Source of the DNA: Actinomycetota bacterium
GTDB taxonomy: Bacteria > Actinomycetota > Acidimicrobiia > Acidimicrobiales > Poriferisodalaceae
Assembly (NCBI GenBank): GCA_014238065.1
Contig: JABABU010000040.1
Coordinates: 1-64,000 of the forward strand
DNA length: 64,000 bases
Direction of reading: 5' to 3'
Both the position numbers and the translations under genes were made by a program. Below, piece after piece: positions 34,886 to 43,564 of the stretch. Numbering within the stretch: position 1 is the first letter of the stretch; every line of letters starts with the position of its first letter. Under the pieces are notes generated by a model that worked only from the letters and a program-made list of their open reading frames with translations, made no database searches and was not told the origin of the DNA.

Positions 34886-36772
34886 TCAGAGCGGGCGTAC
34901 CGACACCATGCCGAACAGAGCGTCGACCTCGTGGGCGATGAGAGCGAGCGAGCCACTGGCGGGTTCACTCGACCGACCTGGCGTCGTGTATTCGACGTTC
35001 CATGTCGTCGGCTCGGTGTCGCCTTGCTCCCAGATGCGGAAGCGGTAGGTCGTGGGCCCTGTGCCTTGGACATGGCCTTTGAACATGTACGTCGTCCGAG
35101 GTGTCATCGTGAACGAGTCGTCGGATCCGCGAAGGGTGTTCCGCTCGTCGTAGATCTCGAACCCGGGATCACGCAGTGGCTCATCCCGCCAGAAAAGGAT
35201 AGCTCCGAAGGGTGTCGGGTTGATGCCGTCAGGTCGGAAGCCGACCTGCGGTTGGGCGCCCGGAACAATCGTGTCGTTGTGTCCGTTCCAGCGCATTGCA
35301 AATCCGAGGCCTGGCCCGTTGGACGAGCCGTCGTCGGCATCTGGATTGATGGACAACAGCACCACGGGAACCGTGACCTCGTAGTCGGTCCAGGTCTGAT
35401 CGCCAATGGCGATGATGCGGTCGTACCCGTCGTCGATGTTGTTGAGCCATTGGCCGTGAATACGCCACTCGCCGTCGACGGGCTGGGCCACTGACCATGG
35501 GTTGGAAGCCGCCCACCATGACACCGTCATCGTCGTCGGCGCGGTGACGCCTGACGTCCACATCACCGTTGTGGCTCGGGTCGTTCTGTTGCCGGCGGCG
35601 TCCGTCACACGAATTTGGAGTGTGTTGACGCCGATGATGAGGTCGGACACGAGGATGTCGACGTTGAAGTGGTTGTCCCCGACTAGGCGTCGCAGGTCGG
35701 GTCCGAGCTGCATGGCGGTCCACAGGTCGCCATTGAGCCGGTACTCGATGGTCGCGATGCCTTCGGGGTCTGTTGCTTGTCCTTGGATGTTGATCCAGCG
35801 CTGCGGCACTCCGTTGTGACCGAAGCTCGGTGTCGTGTCGTGCCAGATGTCGACGGTGGCATTCTCGGCTGGCGGTGTCGTGGTGGGTGACGGTGGAGCA
35901 TCGCGAAGCGGCGAGATCGCCACGACGGGATCTGAGAGCGTTCGATCGGCAATGGTCCTGGTGAATTGCAGGTTGCTGAACGTGAACACACCGCTGTCGC
36001 TCGCAACCATCAGGTACCCGTCGCCGTAGGCCACAGCGGCAACAACGAGAGCGTTGAGCGGGGCCCCGGGAAGGACCTGGGGGATCGAACCTGTGAACGG
36101 TGCGTCGCCGAAGGCGAAGAGTCCTCCGTCGGCTGCAACGAGCCAGTAGCCGAGCCCTGAAGCTGTGACGACGATACCGACGAGCGGTTCGTCGAGTTCG
36201 ATTCCGGGGATGACTTGGGGAACCGACCCCTGAAATCGTGCGGTACCGAGTGCGAAGATCCCGCCGTCCGCGTCAAGCAGAAACAATCCTGTCGACCCTG
36301 TGGCCGAAGCATCTATGACCGGCGCGTCGAGGGCGATCCCTGTGATGTCGTTCATGGGCGTCGCGTCGCCGAGGGTGACAACTCGTCCCTCGGTGGTCAC
36401 GACCCAAGCCCCAGCTTCCGAAGGCGTCATCACGAGAGCTGCAGCAGACTCGCCTGGACGCCACGTTGAAACGTCTGGTGAGGTCGGGGACCACATTGTT
36501 CCGGTAGAGGTGATGGTGCCGTTTGCGCTCAGCCGATGGACCCCGTTTCCGCCGTCGACGAGCACCACGTCGACCGTTGCAGGTAGTGGTGTGACGGAGG
36601 GGAGTGTGATCTCGCCGAGGTGGAGAAGTTCGCCTTGGCTCGAGCTGAGCACGTAGCCACTTGACGCACCACTCGCTGTGCCGGCTGTCAGCGGGAACAA
36701 CGCGGCGAGCAGCGCGCATGTGACCAGGGTCGTTGACAACGTCTGAGACTGTCGGCCGAAATTGCCCATCAT
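34886..36772 (-). CDS. secreted repeat protein with a C-terminal beta-sandwich domain
   Basis: About 628 residues. An N-terminal signal peptide ends near 'LFPLTAGTASGAS'. Residues 45-330 hold repeats of about 45 residues with 'GxxxLDADGGIFALGTARFQGSVPQ', 'GYWLVAADGGLFAFGDAPFTGSIPQ' and 'GYLMVASDSGVFTFSNLQF', a propeller-type repeat common in secreted proteins of Acidimicrobiia. A linker rich in Pro/Thr follows. The last 280 residues have an Ig-like segment ('NTLQIRVTDAAGNRT') and a lectin/glucanase-like beta-sandwich with 'LGFAMRWNGHND'. A role in extracellular binding is likely. The start is one of the paired ATGs at 36772 and 36769; a GTG lies at 36796. Confidence 0.8.
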   Translation of the reverse strand: MMGNFGRQSQTLSTTLVTCALLAALFPLTAGTASGASSGYVLSSSQGELLHLGEITLPSVTPLPATVDVVLVDGGNGVHRLSANGTITSTGTMWSPTSPDVSTWRPGESAAALVMTPSEAGAWVVTTEGRVVTLGDATPMNDITGIALDAPVIDASATGSTGLFLLDADGGIFALGTARFQGSVPQVIPGIELDEPLVGIVVTASGLGYWLVAADGGLFAFGDAPFTGSIPQVLPGAPLNALVVAAVAYGDGYLMVASDSGVFTFSNLQFTRTIADRTLSDPVVAISPLRDAPPSPTTTPPAENATVDIWHDTTPSFGHNGVPQRWINIQGQATDPEGIATIEYRLNGDLWTAMQLGPDLRRLVGDNHFNVDILVSDLIIGVNTLQIRVTDAAGNRTTRATTVMWTSGVTAPTTMTVSWWAASNPWSVAQPVDGEWRIHGQWLNNIDDGYDRIIAIGDQTWTDYEVTVPVVLLSINPDADDGSSNGPGLGFAMRWNGHNDTIVPGAQPQVGFRPDGINPTPFGAILFWRDEPLRDPGFEIYDERNTLRGSDDSFTMTPRTTYMFKGHVQGTGPTTYRFRIWEQGDTEPTTWNVEYTTPGRSSEPASGSLALIAHEVDALFGMVSVRPL

Positions 36773-36818
36773 GGGAGTCCAATGTTGGCTACTCACGGTG
36801 GTGTAGTCCAGCCCTGGG

Positions 36819-37460
36819 GTGGAGCACCGACATAGTATCGAACACGTGACTGATGAGGCCGTAGTGAGAGCCGATCTGCAGTCATATTACGAGCGGGAGG
36901 CGAAGCTCGAGTTGCGAAAGGAACTTCGTAGCGGTCGGCTCGGTGTCCGCGAACGTTACCTCGAACTTCTGGCCGCGGAGGGACGAACGTCAGTCGTCGA
37001 CTTTGGCTCTGGTCCTGGTCACGACGGCGAAGGCTTCGTTGCCGCTGGTCTTCGATTCGTCGGGGTCGACCTCGCCCACGGCAACGGTCTCCTCGCGGCC
37101 AAGGCAGGAGTTGCTGTCGTGCAGGGGTCGATCACCGCGCCACCGATCCGTCATGGAATCTTCGAGGCGGGATGGTCGATGAGCACGCTGATGCACCTGA
37201 TGGAGCACCAGGTGACCGCCGCGATCTCGGCGATGGCCGGTGCGATTGGGCCCGGTGCTCCGATGATGCTCGGCATGTGGGGCGGTGAACGGGCCGACAA
37301 CTTGGAAGAAGATCAGATCGATGGCGAACGGCGGCTTTTCAGCCTGCGACCGGTCGAACTCAACCGCCGACTGCTGGAAACTGGAGGAACCGTCGAATCG
37401 TCGGAGATCCTGCCGTCGCAGAACGGGCGCGAGTATCAGCTCTTTTTGCTTCGCGTCTGA
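36819..37460 (+). CDS. SAM-dependent methyltransferase (class I)
   Basis: 213 residues. The motif I is 'VVDFGSGPGHDGEGF' with 'FVGVDLAHGN' following. 'GWSMSTLMHLMEH' and 'AIGPGAPMMLGMWGG' are the later strands. Substrate is not identifiable. Start may be GTG 36819 or GTG 36846; neither has a strong ribosome site. It is convergent with the membrane hypothetical at 37482 and divergent from the secreted protein. Confidence 0.75.
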   Translation: MEHRHSIEHVTDEAVVRADLQSYYEREAKLELRKELRSGRLGVRERYLELLAAEGRTSVVDFGSGPGHDGEGFVAAGLRFVGVDLAHGNGLLAAKAGVAVVQGSITAPPIRHGIFEAGWSMSTLMHLMEHQVTAAISAMAGAIGPGAPMMLGMWGGERADNLEEDQIDGERRLFSLRPVELNRRLLETGGTVESSEILPSQNGREYQLFLLRV

Positions 37461-37481
37461 ACCGGAAACCGTCGGCGGATC

Positions 37482-37949
37482 TCAGCCGATGTCGTCACGG
37501 ACCCTTCGCTCGATGGAACTACCGGTCAGCTTGAAGATGGTTGTGAGACGGCCAGGGTCCCGGTCGCTTGCACTCACGTTGCAGTCGCTCACGTGCAGCC
37601 GGTACGTGCGATCGACTGAATCGAGGGGGCGGACTTGGGCGAGTGTCCCGCGAGTAGAGTCATCGACGTTTTCGAGCTCGAAGGCGACCACGCTCACGCG
37701 ACGTTCGTTCGGGTTGGTGACCCGAATCTGGAATTGCCACTCGCATCCTGCATCGACGGCGACAACATCCTGATCGAGAACTTCGACGTCGAGGTTGTAG
37801 GTCGTGGCGAGCAGGTTCCTTGTTGTCATGAACAGAGCCATGACCGTGACGATCGCAGCGCAAGTCAGCAGAGCCGTCTTCCACGTCAGGCCGTGCTTCA
37901 CGGTTCGACCGCGAGTGATTTTGAGAAGAAACTTCGGTTGTTTGATCAC
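37482..37949 (-). CDS. membrane-anchored hypothetical protein
   Basis: About 155 residues. A basic N-terminus ('KHGLTWK') precedes one transmembrane helix ('TALLTCAAIVTVMALFM'). The rest is extracytoplasmic, with 'CEWQFQIRVTNPNERRVSVVAFELENV' looking like an Ig-like beta-sandwich and two Cys (in CEWQF and SDCNVS) that could form a disulfide. No family recognised. The start GTG 37949 is tentative. It follows the DUF1353 membrane gene at 38 bp on the same strand and probably shares its transcript. Confidence 0.6.
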   Translation of the reverse strand: MIKQPKFLLKITRGRTVKHGLTWKTALLTCAAIVTVMALFMTTRNLLATTYNLDVEVLDQDVVAVDAGCEWQFQIRVTNPNERRVSVVAFELENVDDSTRGTLAQVRPLDSVDRTYRLHVSDCNVSASDRDPGRLTTIFKLTGSSIERRVRDDIG

Positions 37950-37986
37950 CGTGATCAACGCTAGGCCGCTGATTCCTGAAGCGTCA

Positions 37987-38772
37987 TCAGAGTTTCGACG
38001 GTCGGTCGGGTATCGGCCGAGGACCTTTGTTCTTGTTCGACGGAAGCTTGCTGACTGTTGTCTCCGCGATCCAGTAGATGAAGTAGAAGAGCGCGGCAAC
38101 AACGCTCGGCACGACGACGATGAGGAATGCGTACGTCGCGACGAGACCCTGTTGTCGATCGTCGCCCCACAGAAGCATCGCCGCCAGCGGTAGCAGAGCC
38201 GCAACGATGAAGTACACGAGCGACGACCAGCCAAAGAGAGATCCGACACCAGACGCGCCGAGGATCCATACCCAGAGAGAAGTGATTCCTGCCACCGCCA
38301 ACAACAGCCACGCCACGAGGCCGAGCCGGGCCATCACCCCGTAGCCGTCTGTCCGACCCAAGACGCCTTTGCCCCATCGTGTTCGAGCCGTTACGGCAGC
38401 CCACATGATTTGACGGCGGATCACGCTGACGCCGAGGTCGGTCATCGACGTAAAGAAGAGCCGGTCGGCAGCCCGTCGATCGGGGATTTCGGCCGGATTG
38501 TCCACCCCTGGTTGCACGAGTTGATCGTGCATCAACGCCGCGAGCGTGTGACGGCCATACCTTGACACGAACCACCGAATCATCCATGGGATGGAAGCAA
38601 GGTCCGTGCTGGCCAGGTTTGATCTCTCGATCTCGACGGTCACGGCATCGACGCCCTCCCTCACGAACGAGAAGTCCTCTTCGAGCTTGAATGTGTTCGC
38701 CGAGACCTGCCTCAGGGCGACGCCCTCGCCGTCACCCGTGAGCAGTTGCCCGCAGCTGTCCAGAAATGGCAT
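37987..38772 (-). CDS. DUF1353 domain protein with C-terminal membrane helices
   Basis: 261 residues. The DUF1353 signature is 'TDLASIPWMIRWFVSRYGRHTLAALMHDQLV' around residues 56-86. This is followed by 'WAAVTARTRWGKG' and then by about three membrane helices from residue 145 to 240. DUF1353 is of unknown function and known mostly from phage and bacterial small proteins; attachment to a membrane domain is less common. ATG 38772 follows GGAGGGTGAGG, a strong ribosome site. Confidence 0.75.
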   Translation of the reverse strand: MPFLDSCGQLLTGDGEGVALRQVSANTFKLEEDFSFVREGVDAVTVEIERSNLASTDLASIPWMIRWFVSRYGRHTLAALMHDQLVQPGVDNPAEIPDRRAADRLFFTSMTDLGVSVIRRQIMWAAVTARTRWGKGVLGRTDGYGVMARLGLVAWLLLAVAGITSLWVWILGASGVGSLFGWSSLVYFIVAALLPLAAMLLWGDDRQQGLVATYAFLIVVVPSVVAALFYFIYWIAETTVSKLPSNKNKGPRPIPDRPSKL

Positions 38773-38940
38773 GCCTCACCCTCCATCTCACCTGATGTGT
38801 GTTGGACTCACGGTCAGTCGAGCGGGTAGAACTCGATCTCGTCTTGAAAGCGTCGATCCTTTGTCTCCCTCATACTTGTCAACGATGGAACCCTACGAGA
38901 TGACTCGCGATCGGCATCCTCTGGATGGTGGAGGACTGAG

Positions 38941-39717
38941 TTGACAAAGTCGTATTTCACGATCGAAGAGCGCGGTTTCATGCCTGGCGAACAAGCCGCA
39001 GGCCCGTGGTCGCCAGACATGCTCCACGGGAGATTCGTCGGTGGGCTCGCCGCCAGGGAGATCGAGCGAGAGTTCGTCGAGGACGGTTGGCGGGTGTCCC
39101 GCCTCACCGTCGACATGTTTCGACCAGGTGGAATCGAGCTAGTGACCATCTCGCCCCGACTCATCAGATCGGGTAGGAGGATCAAAGTGGTCGACGTTTC
39201 CATCACCGCTGGCGATCACACGATCGGCGGGGTCAGAGCGGTGATCCTCGCAGAGGGCGAGGAGCCTGAAGGCGACGTTTGGCATGCTCCGATGTGGGAA
39301 TCGCCCGATCCTGAGACACTCGGCGGCATCCCGGAAGCCGATGCTGCCGTGCAGAGTTCGGTGTGGGAGTTCCGAGTACATCAGGGAGGAATCCGGTCAG
39401 GTGACCGTTCTCGGGTGTGGACCAACGACCATGGAGCGCTCGTCGACGGCGAGTCGATGTCACCTCTGGTCAGAGCAGCCGTGTCGGCCGACCTGGCCAG
39501 CCCGCTCGCCAACGGCAACGACGACGGCGTGGCGTACATCAACGCTGACTACACGCTGGCGATGGCTCGCTATCCCGTTGGCGCGTGGATCGGGCACGAA
39601 GCGACCACTCACCTCGCAAACAGCGGCATCGCGGTCGGAGCAACCACGATGTACGACGAAGAGGGACCCTTCGCAACGAGCACCACGACCGCGCTGGTGA
39701 ATCCGGGGCTCAGCTGA
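38941..39717 (+). CDS. acyl-CoA thioesterase, TesB-like double hotdog
   Basis: 258 residues. The N-terminal hotdog has 'GPWSPDMLHGRFVGGLAAREIERE' and 'VSRLTVDMFRPG' with the F-R-P motif; the C-terminal hotdog has 'DYTLAMARYPVGAWIGHEATTHLANSGIAVGATTMYDEEGPF', in which the Gln/Asp/Thr network of TesB is replaced in part. It likely hydrolyses an acyl-CoA. It starts at TTG 38941 after GGAGG. It precedes the first amidohydrolase by 60 bp, and both probably belong to the catabolic region that follows. Confidence 0.75.
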   Translation: MTKSYFTIEERGFMPGEQAAGPWSPDMLHGRFVGGLAAREIEREFVEDGWRVSRLTVDMFRPGGIELVTISPRLIRSGRRIKVVDVSITAGDHTIGGVRAVILAEGEEPEGDVWHAPMWESPDPETLGGIPEADAAVQSSVWEFRVHQGGIRSGDRSRVWTNDHGALVDGESMSPLVRAAVSADLASPLANGNDDGVAYINADYTLAMARYPVGAWIGHEATTHLANSGIAVGATTMYDEEGPFATSTTTALVNPGLS

Positions 39718-39777
39718 AGGATCGGGGCGAGAAGAAGTGGCCCCAGTTTTCTGTCTCCCGTTGTTTCAGGTAGCAAG

Positions 39778-40944
39778 ATGGGACAAGCAAGCGATCTGGG
39801 GGAAGCCGTGCGCTACTACTCGTGCGATTCACACGTCGTCGAAGCCGCAGAGATCTACGACGGTCTCTACGAACGGTTCGGCGATCGAGCACCGTTCATC
39901 GCCAAGGACCACGACGGTAAGCGGGGCACGTTCGTCGTGCTTCCGGGTGGTCCGCTTGCGATCTCGGTGGGTCGGCTCGGTATAGCGGGCGCGAGCCTGG
40001 ACGATCCAGCGACGCACGAGCGGATCGCCATGGGGTACGAGGGCTTCAACCCCGGCGTGATGGATTCGTCGGCGAGGCTCCTGGAGCAAATCCAGGACGG
40101 CATCGTGGGCGAGGTCATGTACCCGAGTCTCAGTATGTTCACCTTCGCCGTTCCAGATGACGAGGTCCGCGACGCTGCGTTTCGACGACACAACGACTGG
40201 GTCCTCGAATACTGCTCGGTCGACCGCGACCGATTGATCGGCATCGGGTGTCTTCCGCTGCCTGACATCGAGCGCGCCATCGCCGAGATCGACAGGTCGG
40301 CTGAGCGCGGGGTTCGCGGCTTCTCCATACCAGCGCACATAGACCCGGCCAAGCCCTACAGCCATCCCGACTTCGATCCGTTCTGGGCCAGAGCTCAGGA
40401 ATACGGGGTACCGCTGACGATGCACATCTTCACGGGTCAGACGTTCGATGGCGGGATGCCCGAACATTGGGGAACGCCGGGCGGTCATCTGAAGGGCTAT
40501 ACCCTCGCCCATACCACGGTGGTCAACAGCATCATCGATCTGATCTGCGGGGGCGTCGTCGAACGGTTTCCCGAGCTTCGGTTCGTTGCTGCCGAGTACG
40601 AGACGGGTTGGGTGGGGCATTTCAAGCAACGGCTGGACCACGCCGCCTACCGGACTCCGTGGGAGGTGACGGGCAACCTCACGATGAAGCCTTCGGAGTA
40701 CTTCGACCGTAACTTCTGGGTGACTTTCGAAGACGACCTCGAAGGTATTCAGACGCGTGGCTCCATTGGCGTCGACAACATGCTGTGGGGGAACGACTAC
40801 CCCCATCATGATTCGATCTGGCCACACTCCCAGCGGATTCTCTCCGACATCCTCGACGGCGTGCCGGAGGTCGACAAGGAGAAGATGGTCTGGGGCAATG
40901 TGATCGACCTGTACGGCCTCGACCCTGCTGCGCTACCGGCGTGA
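39778..40944 (+). CDS. ACMSD-type amidohydrolase (COG2159)
   Basis: 388 residues of the TIM-barrel metal-dependent hydrolase fold. The first metal motif reads 'YYSCDSHVVEAAEIYDGL', with Asp17-x-His19 instead of HxH. Later marks are 'GVRGFSIPAHIDP', 'PLTMHIFTG' with the third ligand, 'ERFPELRFVAAEYETGWV' and the closing Asp in 'LWGNDYPHHDSIWPHS'. Family members include decarboxylases and hydratases of ring-cleavage products, e.g. 5-carboxyvanillate decarboxylase and OMA hydratase. It is the first of three such genes in this region and precedes the KshA-like oxygenase. Confidence 0.9.
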   Translation: MGQASDLGEAVRYYSCDSHVVEAAEIYDGLYERFGDRAPFIAKDHDGKRGTFVVLPGGPLAISVGRLGIAGASLDDPATHERIAMGYEGFNPGVMDSSARLLEQIQDGIVGEVMYPSLSMFTFAVPDDEVRDAAFRRHNDWVLEYCSVDRDRLIGIGCLPLPDIERAIAEIDRSAERGVRGFSIPAHIDPAKPYSHPDFDPFWARAQEYGVPLTMHIFTGQTFDGGMPEHWGTPGGHLKGYTLAHTTVVNSIIDLICGGVVERFPELRFVAAEYETGWVGHFKQRLDHAAYRTPWEVTGNLTMKPSEYFDRNFWVTFEDDLEGIQTRGSIGVDNMLWGNDYPHHDSIWPHSQRILSDILDGVPEVDKEKMVWGNVIDLYGLDPAALPA

Positions 40945-41077
40945 CATCGAATCCAGCGGTGCCGGTCGCGGAATCGAACGCATCGACATGCGGTGGAGGT
41001 ATCTCGACATGACGCTGCAATGGAAGTCGGTCACTCGAGTGCCGAAGGAGGGCCTGAAGGGGCGCTAGCCTCGCCGG

Positions 41078-42082
41078 ATGCGGGAGAGACTCCAATACCC
41101 ACCGAAATTCAAGGTTCCAGTCGGCTGGTTCTTCGGGTGTTTCTCCGAGGATCTCTCTGTCGGGGAAGCCATGCCGCTGGAGGCCGTGGGACAGCAGCTG
41201 GTCATTTGGCGTTCTGACGACGGCATTGCCCACGTACACGACGCGTTCTGCCCTCACCTCGGAGCCCACCTGGGTCATGGGGGCCGCTCTGATGGAGGGC
41301 GCCTCGTCTGTCCATTCCACGCATGGGAGTTCGATCCTGACGGATCCTGTGCCGCGATCCCCTACAGCTCCCGACTCAACAAGCAAGCCCGCCTCCGGAG
41401 ATATGAGGTCGATGAGCGGAATGGTCTCGTGATGTTCTGGTGGCATCCCGCCGCCGACGTCGGCCCGTTGTGGCAACTTGGTCAGGTCACGGAGTGGGAT
41501 GACGACGACTACACAGAACCGCAACGTCGACAATGGGAGGTCGCGGCTCCATGGCAAGAAATCGCAGAGAACGCGCTAGACCTCGCTCACTTCCCGTATC
41601 TCCACGGAACCGGCATGTTGCCGGTGCTCGACTCCTACGAAGCGGACGGCCCGCTGGCCAGGGTTCGGACGACCCAGCAGTATGACGAGCGTGCCGGCGG
41701 CGCCATGGGCCGGATCGACACCGATTCCTACGGTCCGGGCTTCAACATCGTGCGGTTCTCCGGCATCGTCGACACGGTCCTCATCGGAGCCGTTGCCCCC
41801 ATCGACGAGATGTCCACGCGGATCACGTTCTCGTTCACCGTGAAACGGGCGTCGGCGGAAGCCTTCGGCTCCGAGGAAGCCGCGGCCGCGTTCACCGAGA
41901 AAGTCGGTGACGCTTTCGTGGCCGAAGTCGGTCGCCAACTCGAGCAGGACGTCGTCATCTGGGAGAACAAGGCACACATCCCTGTACCAGCCCTTGCCGA
42001 AGGGGACGGACCTGTCATGCAGTTTCGGCGGTGGGCCGAGCAGTTCTACGTTCCGACCGGTGCAACGGAATCGGCCCCATGA
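41078..42082 (+). CDS. Rieske non-haem oxygenase, KshA-like
   Basis: 334 residues. Rieske ligands are C58-x-H60 ('AFCPHLGAHLGHGG') and C78-x2-H81 ('LVCPFHAWEF'). The mononuclear iron site is N165-x2-D168-x2-H171-x4-H176 in 'ENALDLAHFPYLHG', as in 3-ketosteroid 9-alpha-hydroxylase. The C-terminal part is shorter than in KshA. A reductase (KshB) is not nearby. Position within a region rich in Hsa/Kst-type genes supports a steroid or polycyclic-aromatic substrate, but the substrate remains unknown. It overlaps the next gene by 4 bp (ATGA). Confidence 0.85.
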   Translation: MRERLQYPPKFKVPVGWFFGCFSEDLSVGEAMPLEAVGQQLVIWRSDDGIAHVHDAFCPHLGAHLGHGGRSDGGRLVCPFHAWEFDPDGSCAAIPYSSRLNKQARLRRYEVDERNGLVMFWWHPAADVGPLWQLGQVTEWDDDDYTEPQRRQWEVAAPWQEIAENALDLAHFPYLHGTGMLPVLDSYEADGPLARVRTTQQYDERAGGAMGRIDTDSYGPGFNIVRFSGIVDTVLIGAVAPIDEMSTRITFSFTVKRASAEAFGSEEAAAAFTEKVGDAFVAEVGRQLEQDVVIWENKAHIPVPALAEGDGPVMQFRRWAEQFYVPTGATESAP

Positions 42083-43035
42083 GTTCGCCACCGTCTGAAG
42101 AACTGGTCTTGTCCTGGTTCGACGAGTTGTCGAACTGGGGTCGCTGGGGTGACGACGACCGCCTCGGCACGCTCAATCACCTCACTCCTGCGAAGCGGGT
42201 CGCCGCCGCTCAGCTGGTGACCGAGGGCGCATCGGTGTCATGCAGCTGGGACATTCGCACCGGTCGACAGCCAGGAGCGACGGTCGAGTCACAGCGCTAC
42301 ATGCTCTCGACTGGCCTCGGGCTCGAAGACGAGGGCCGCAAGGGCTTGTTCGATGGTGGCAGAGCCGGGGGAGCCCAGGAGTACATCGGCATGGTGTTCC
42401 ACGGGCTCGATGTCACCCACCTCGACTCGTTGGCCCACCTCTTCTGGGACGGGAAGATGTACGGCGGTGCTCCTGCTTCGCTGGTCTCGGATCGCCAGGG
42501 TGCATTGATGCATGATGTGCTCGCAGTACAGGACGGGGTCACGACCAGAGGCATATTGCTCGACATCGCCCGGTTGCGAGGCGTCGACGTGCTCGATCCG
42601 GACGACCACGTCTATCCAGAGGACCTCGAGGCTGCCGAAGAGTTGGCTGGAGTGCGCTGCGAACCGGGCGACGTGCTCTTGGTCCGCACTGGCGAGGGAG
42701 GGGCCCGCATCAGAGAGCGTCGTCGCTACAACGCCAACAAACCCCGCTCCGGTTACCAGGCTGCATGTCTGCCGTGGCTCCACGACAGGGGCATAGCGAT
42801 GATCGGATCCGATGTCGCGCAGGATCCTGCGCCGTCTGGGTATCGCAGCATCTCGATGCCGGTGCACATGATCGGCATTGTTGCCATGGGGCTGTGGCTG
42901 ATCGACAACTGTCAGCTCGAAGACCTGGCAGCAGCATGTGAACACCGATCCCAGTGGGAGTTCCAGTTCATGCTGTCGCCGATTCGATTTGTGGGTGTTA
43001 CCGGTAGTCCCGTCAACCCGCTTGCGATTTTCTGA
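42079..43035 (+). CDS. cyclase-family (kynurenine-formamidase-like) metal-dependent hydrolase
   Basis: 318 residues. The cyclase signature is near the middle: 'VFHGLDVTHLDSLAHLFWDGKMYGG', which contains the T-H-x-D-S-x2-H metal-binding pattern. 'GEGGARIRERRRYN' and 'PWLHDRGIAMIGSDVAQD' are typical of the family, which hydrolyses lactones, amides or similar bonds. ATG 42079 overlaps the stop of the Rieske gene, so it is coupled, and may act on the product of that oxygenase or of a nearby ring-cleavage step. Confidence 0.85.
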   Translation: MSSPPSEELVLSWFDELSNWGRWGDDDRLGTLNHLTPAKRVAAAQLVTEGASVSCSWDIRTGRQPGATVESQRYMLSTGLGLEDEGRKGLFDGGRAGGAQEYIGMVFHGLDVTHLDSLAHLFWDGKMYGGAPASLVSDRQGALMHDVLAVQDGVTTRGILLDIARLRGVDVLDPDDHVYPEDLEAAEELAGVRCEPGDVLLVRTGEGGARIRERRRYNANKPRSGYQAACLPWLHDRGIAMIGSDVAQDPAPSGYRSISMPVHMIGIVAMGLWLIDNCQLEDLAAACEHRSQWEFQFMLSPIRFVGVTGSPVNPLAIF

Positions 43036-43059
43036 TCCGGTTTCTGATCGGACCCACTG

Positions 43060-43554
43060 GTGCCAGCGATCGACACACCTCTTCTGATCGTCGGCCATGG
43101 CCCAGCTGCACTGGTCATCGCCAAAACGGCGAGTGGACGAGGATTGCCGAGCCTCGTCATCGGCCACGAACCGATCGACGCAGGTTGTGCTGTGGAACTC
43201 GGCCCGGAAGCGCTCGCGGCGATGGCGCCTCACGGTGTGCTCGAGGTACTTCGGCCATACGCCGCAACGCAGGACCCGTTCGCCATCGCTCCGCTTCTGT
43301 TCGAGCAGGGCCTGAAGCATCACTGCATTGCCGACATGCTCGTCACGATCTTCGACGAGATGGTCTACGAGGCATCCTCGGCTGTCGCCGGCGTGTTGAC
43401 AGACGGACGACGCCGTTGGTCCGTCACCGCTGACCACATGATCGACGTGAGCGAGCTTCCGACCGAACTCAATTCAGCAATCGTCGCCGGAGCTGCGGCG
43501 GCGAACAGCCTGGTTGATTCCTTCACCGATCGTCGGCCGAGGACCAGTGGGTAG
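43060..43554 (+). CDS. small Rossmann-like protein of unknown function
   Basis: 164 residues, start GTG 43060. The N-terminus 'PLLIVGHGPAALVIAKTASGRGLPSLVIGHE' is a beta-alpha-beta dinucleotide-binding start with G-x-G-x2-A. The rest lacks the substrate domain expected of an FAD monooxygenase, so this is either a short standalone cofactor-binding protein or a truncated flavoprotein. It sits 24 bp after the cyclase and ends 10 bp before the SnoaL-like gene, so it is likely in their operon. Confidence 0.6.
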   Translation: MPAIDTPLLIVGHGPAALVIAKTASGRGLPSLVIGHEPIDAGCAVELGPEALAAMAPHGVLEVLRPYAATQDPFAIAPLLFEQGLKHHCIADMLVTIFDEMVYEASSAVAGVLTDGRRRWSVTADHMIDVSELPTELNSAIVAGAAAANSLVDSFTDRRPRTSG

Positions 43555-43564
43555 GATCAGACCG

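Noticed and set aside
38814..38873. 19-codon minus frame with a plausible acidic tail upstream of the DUF1353 gene
   Set aside because: Too short to support and without any ribosome binding site or homologue pattern.
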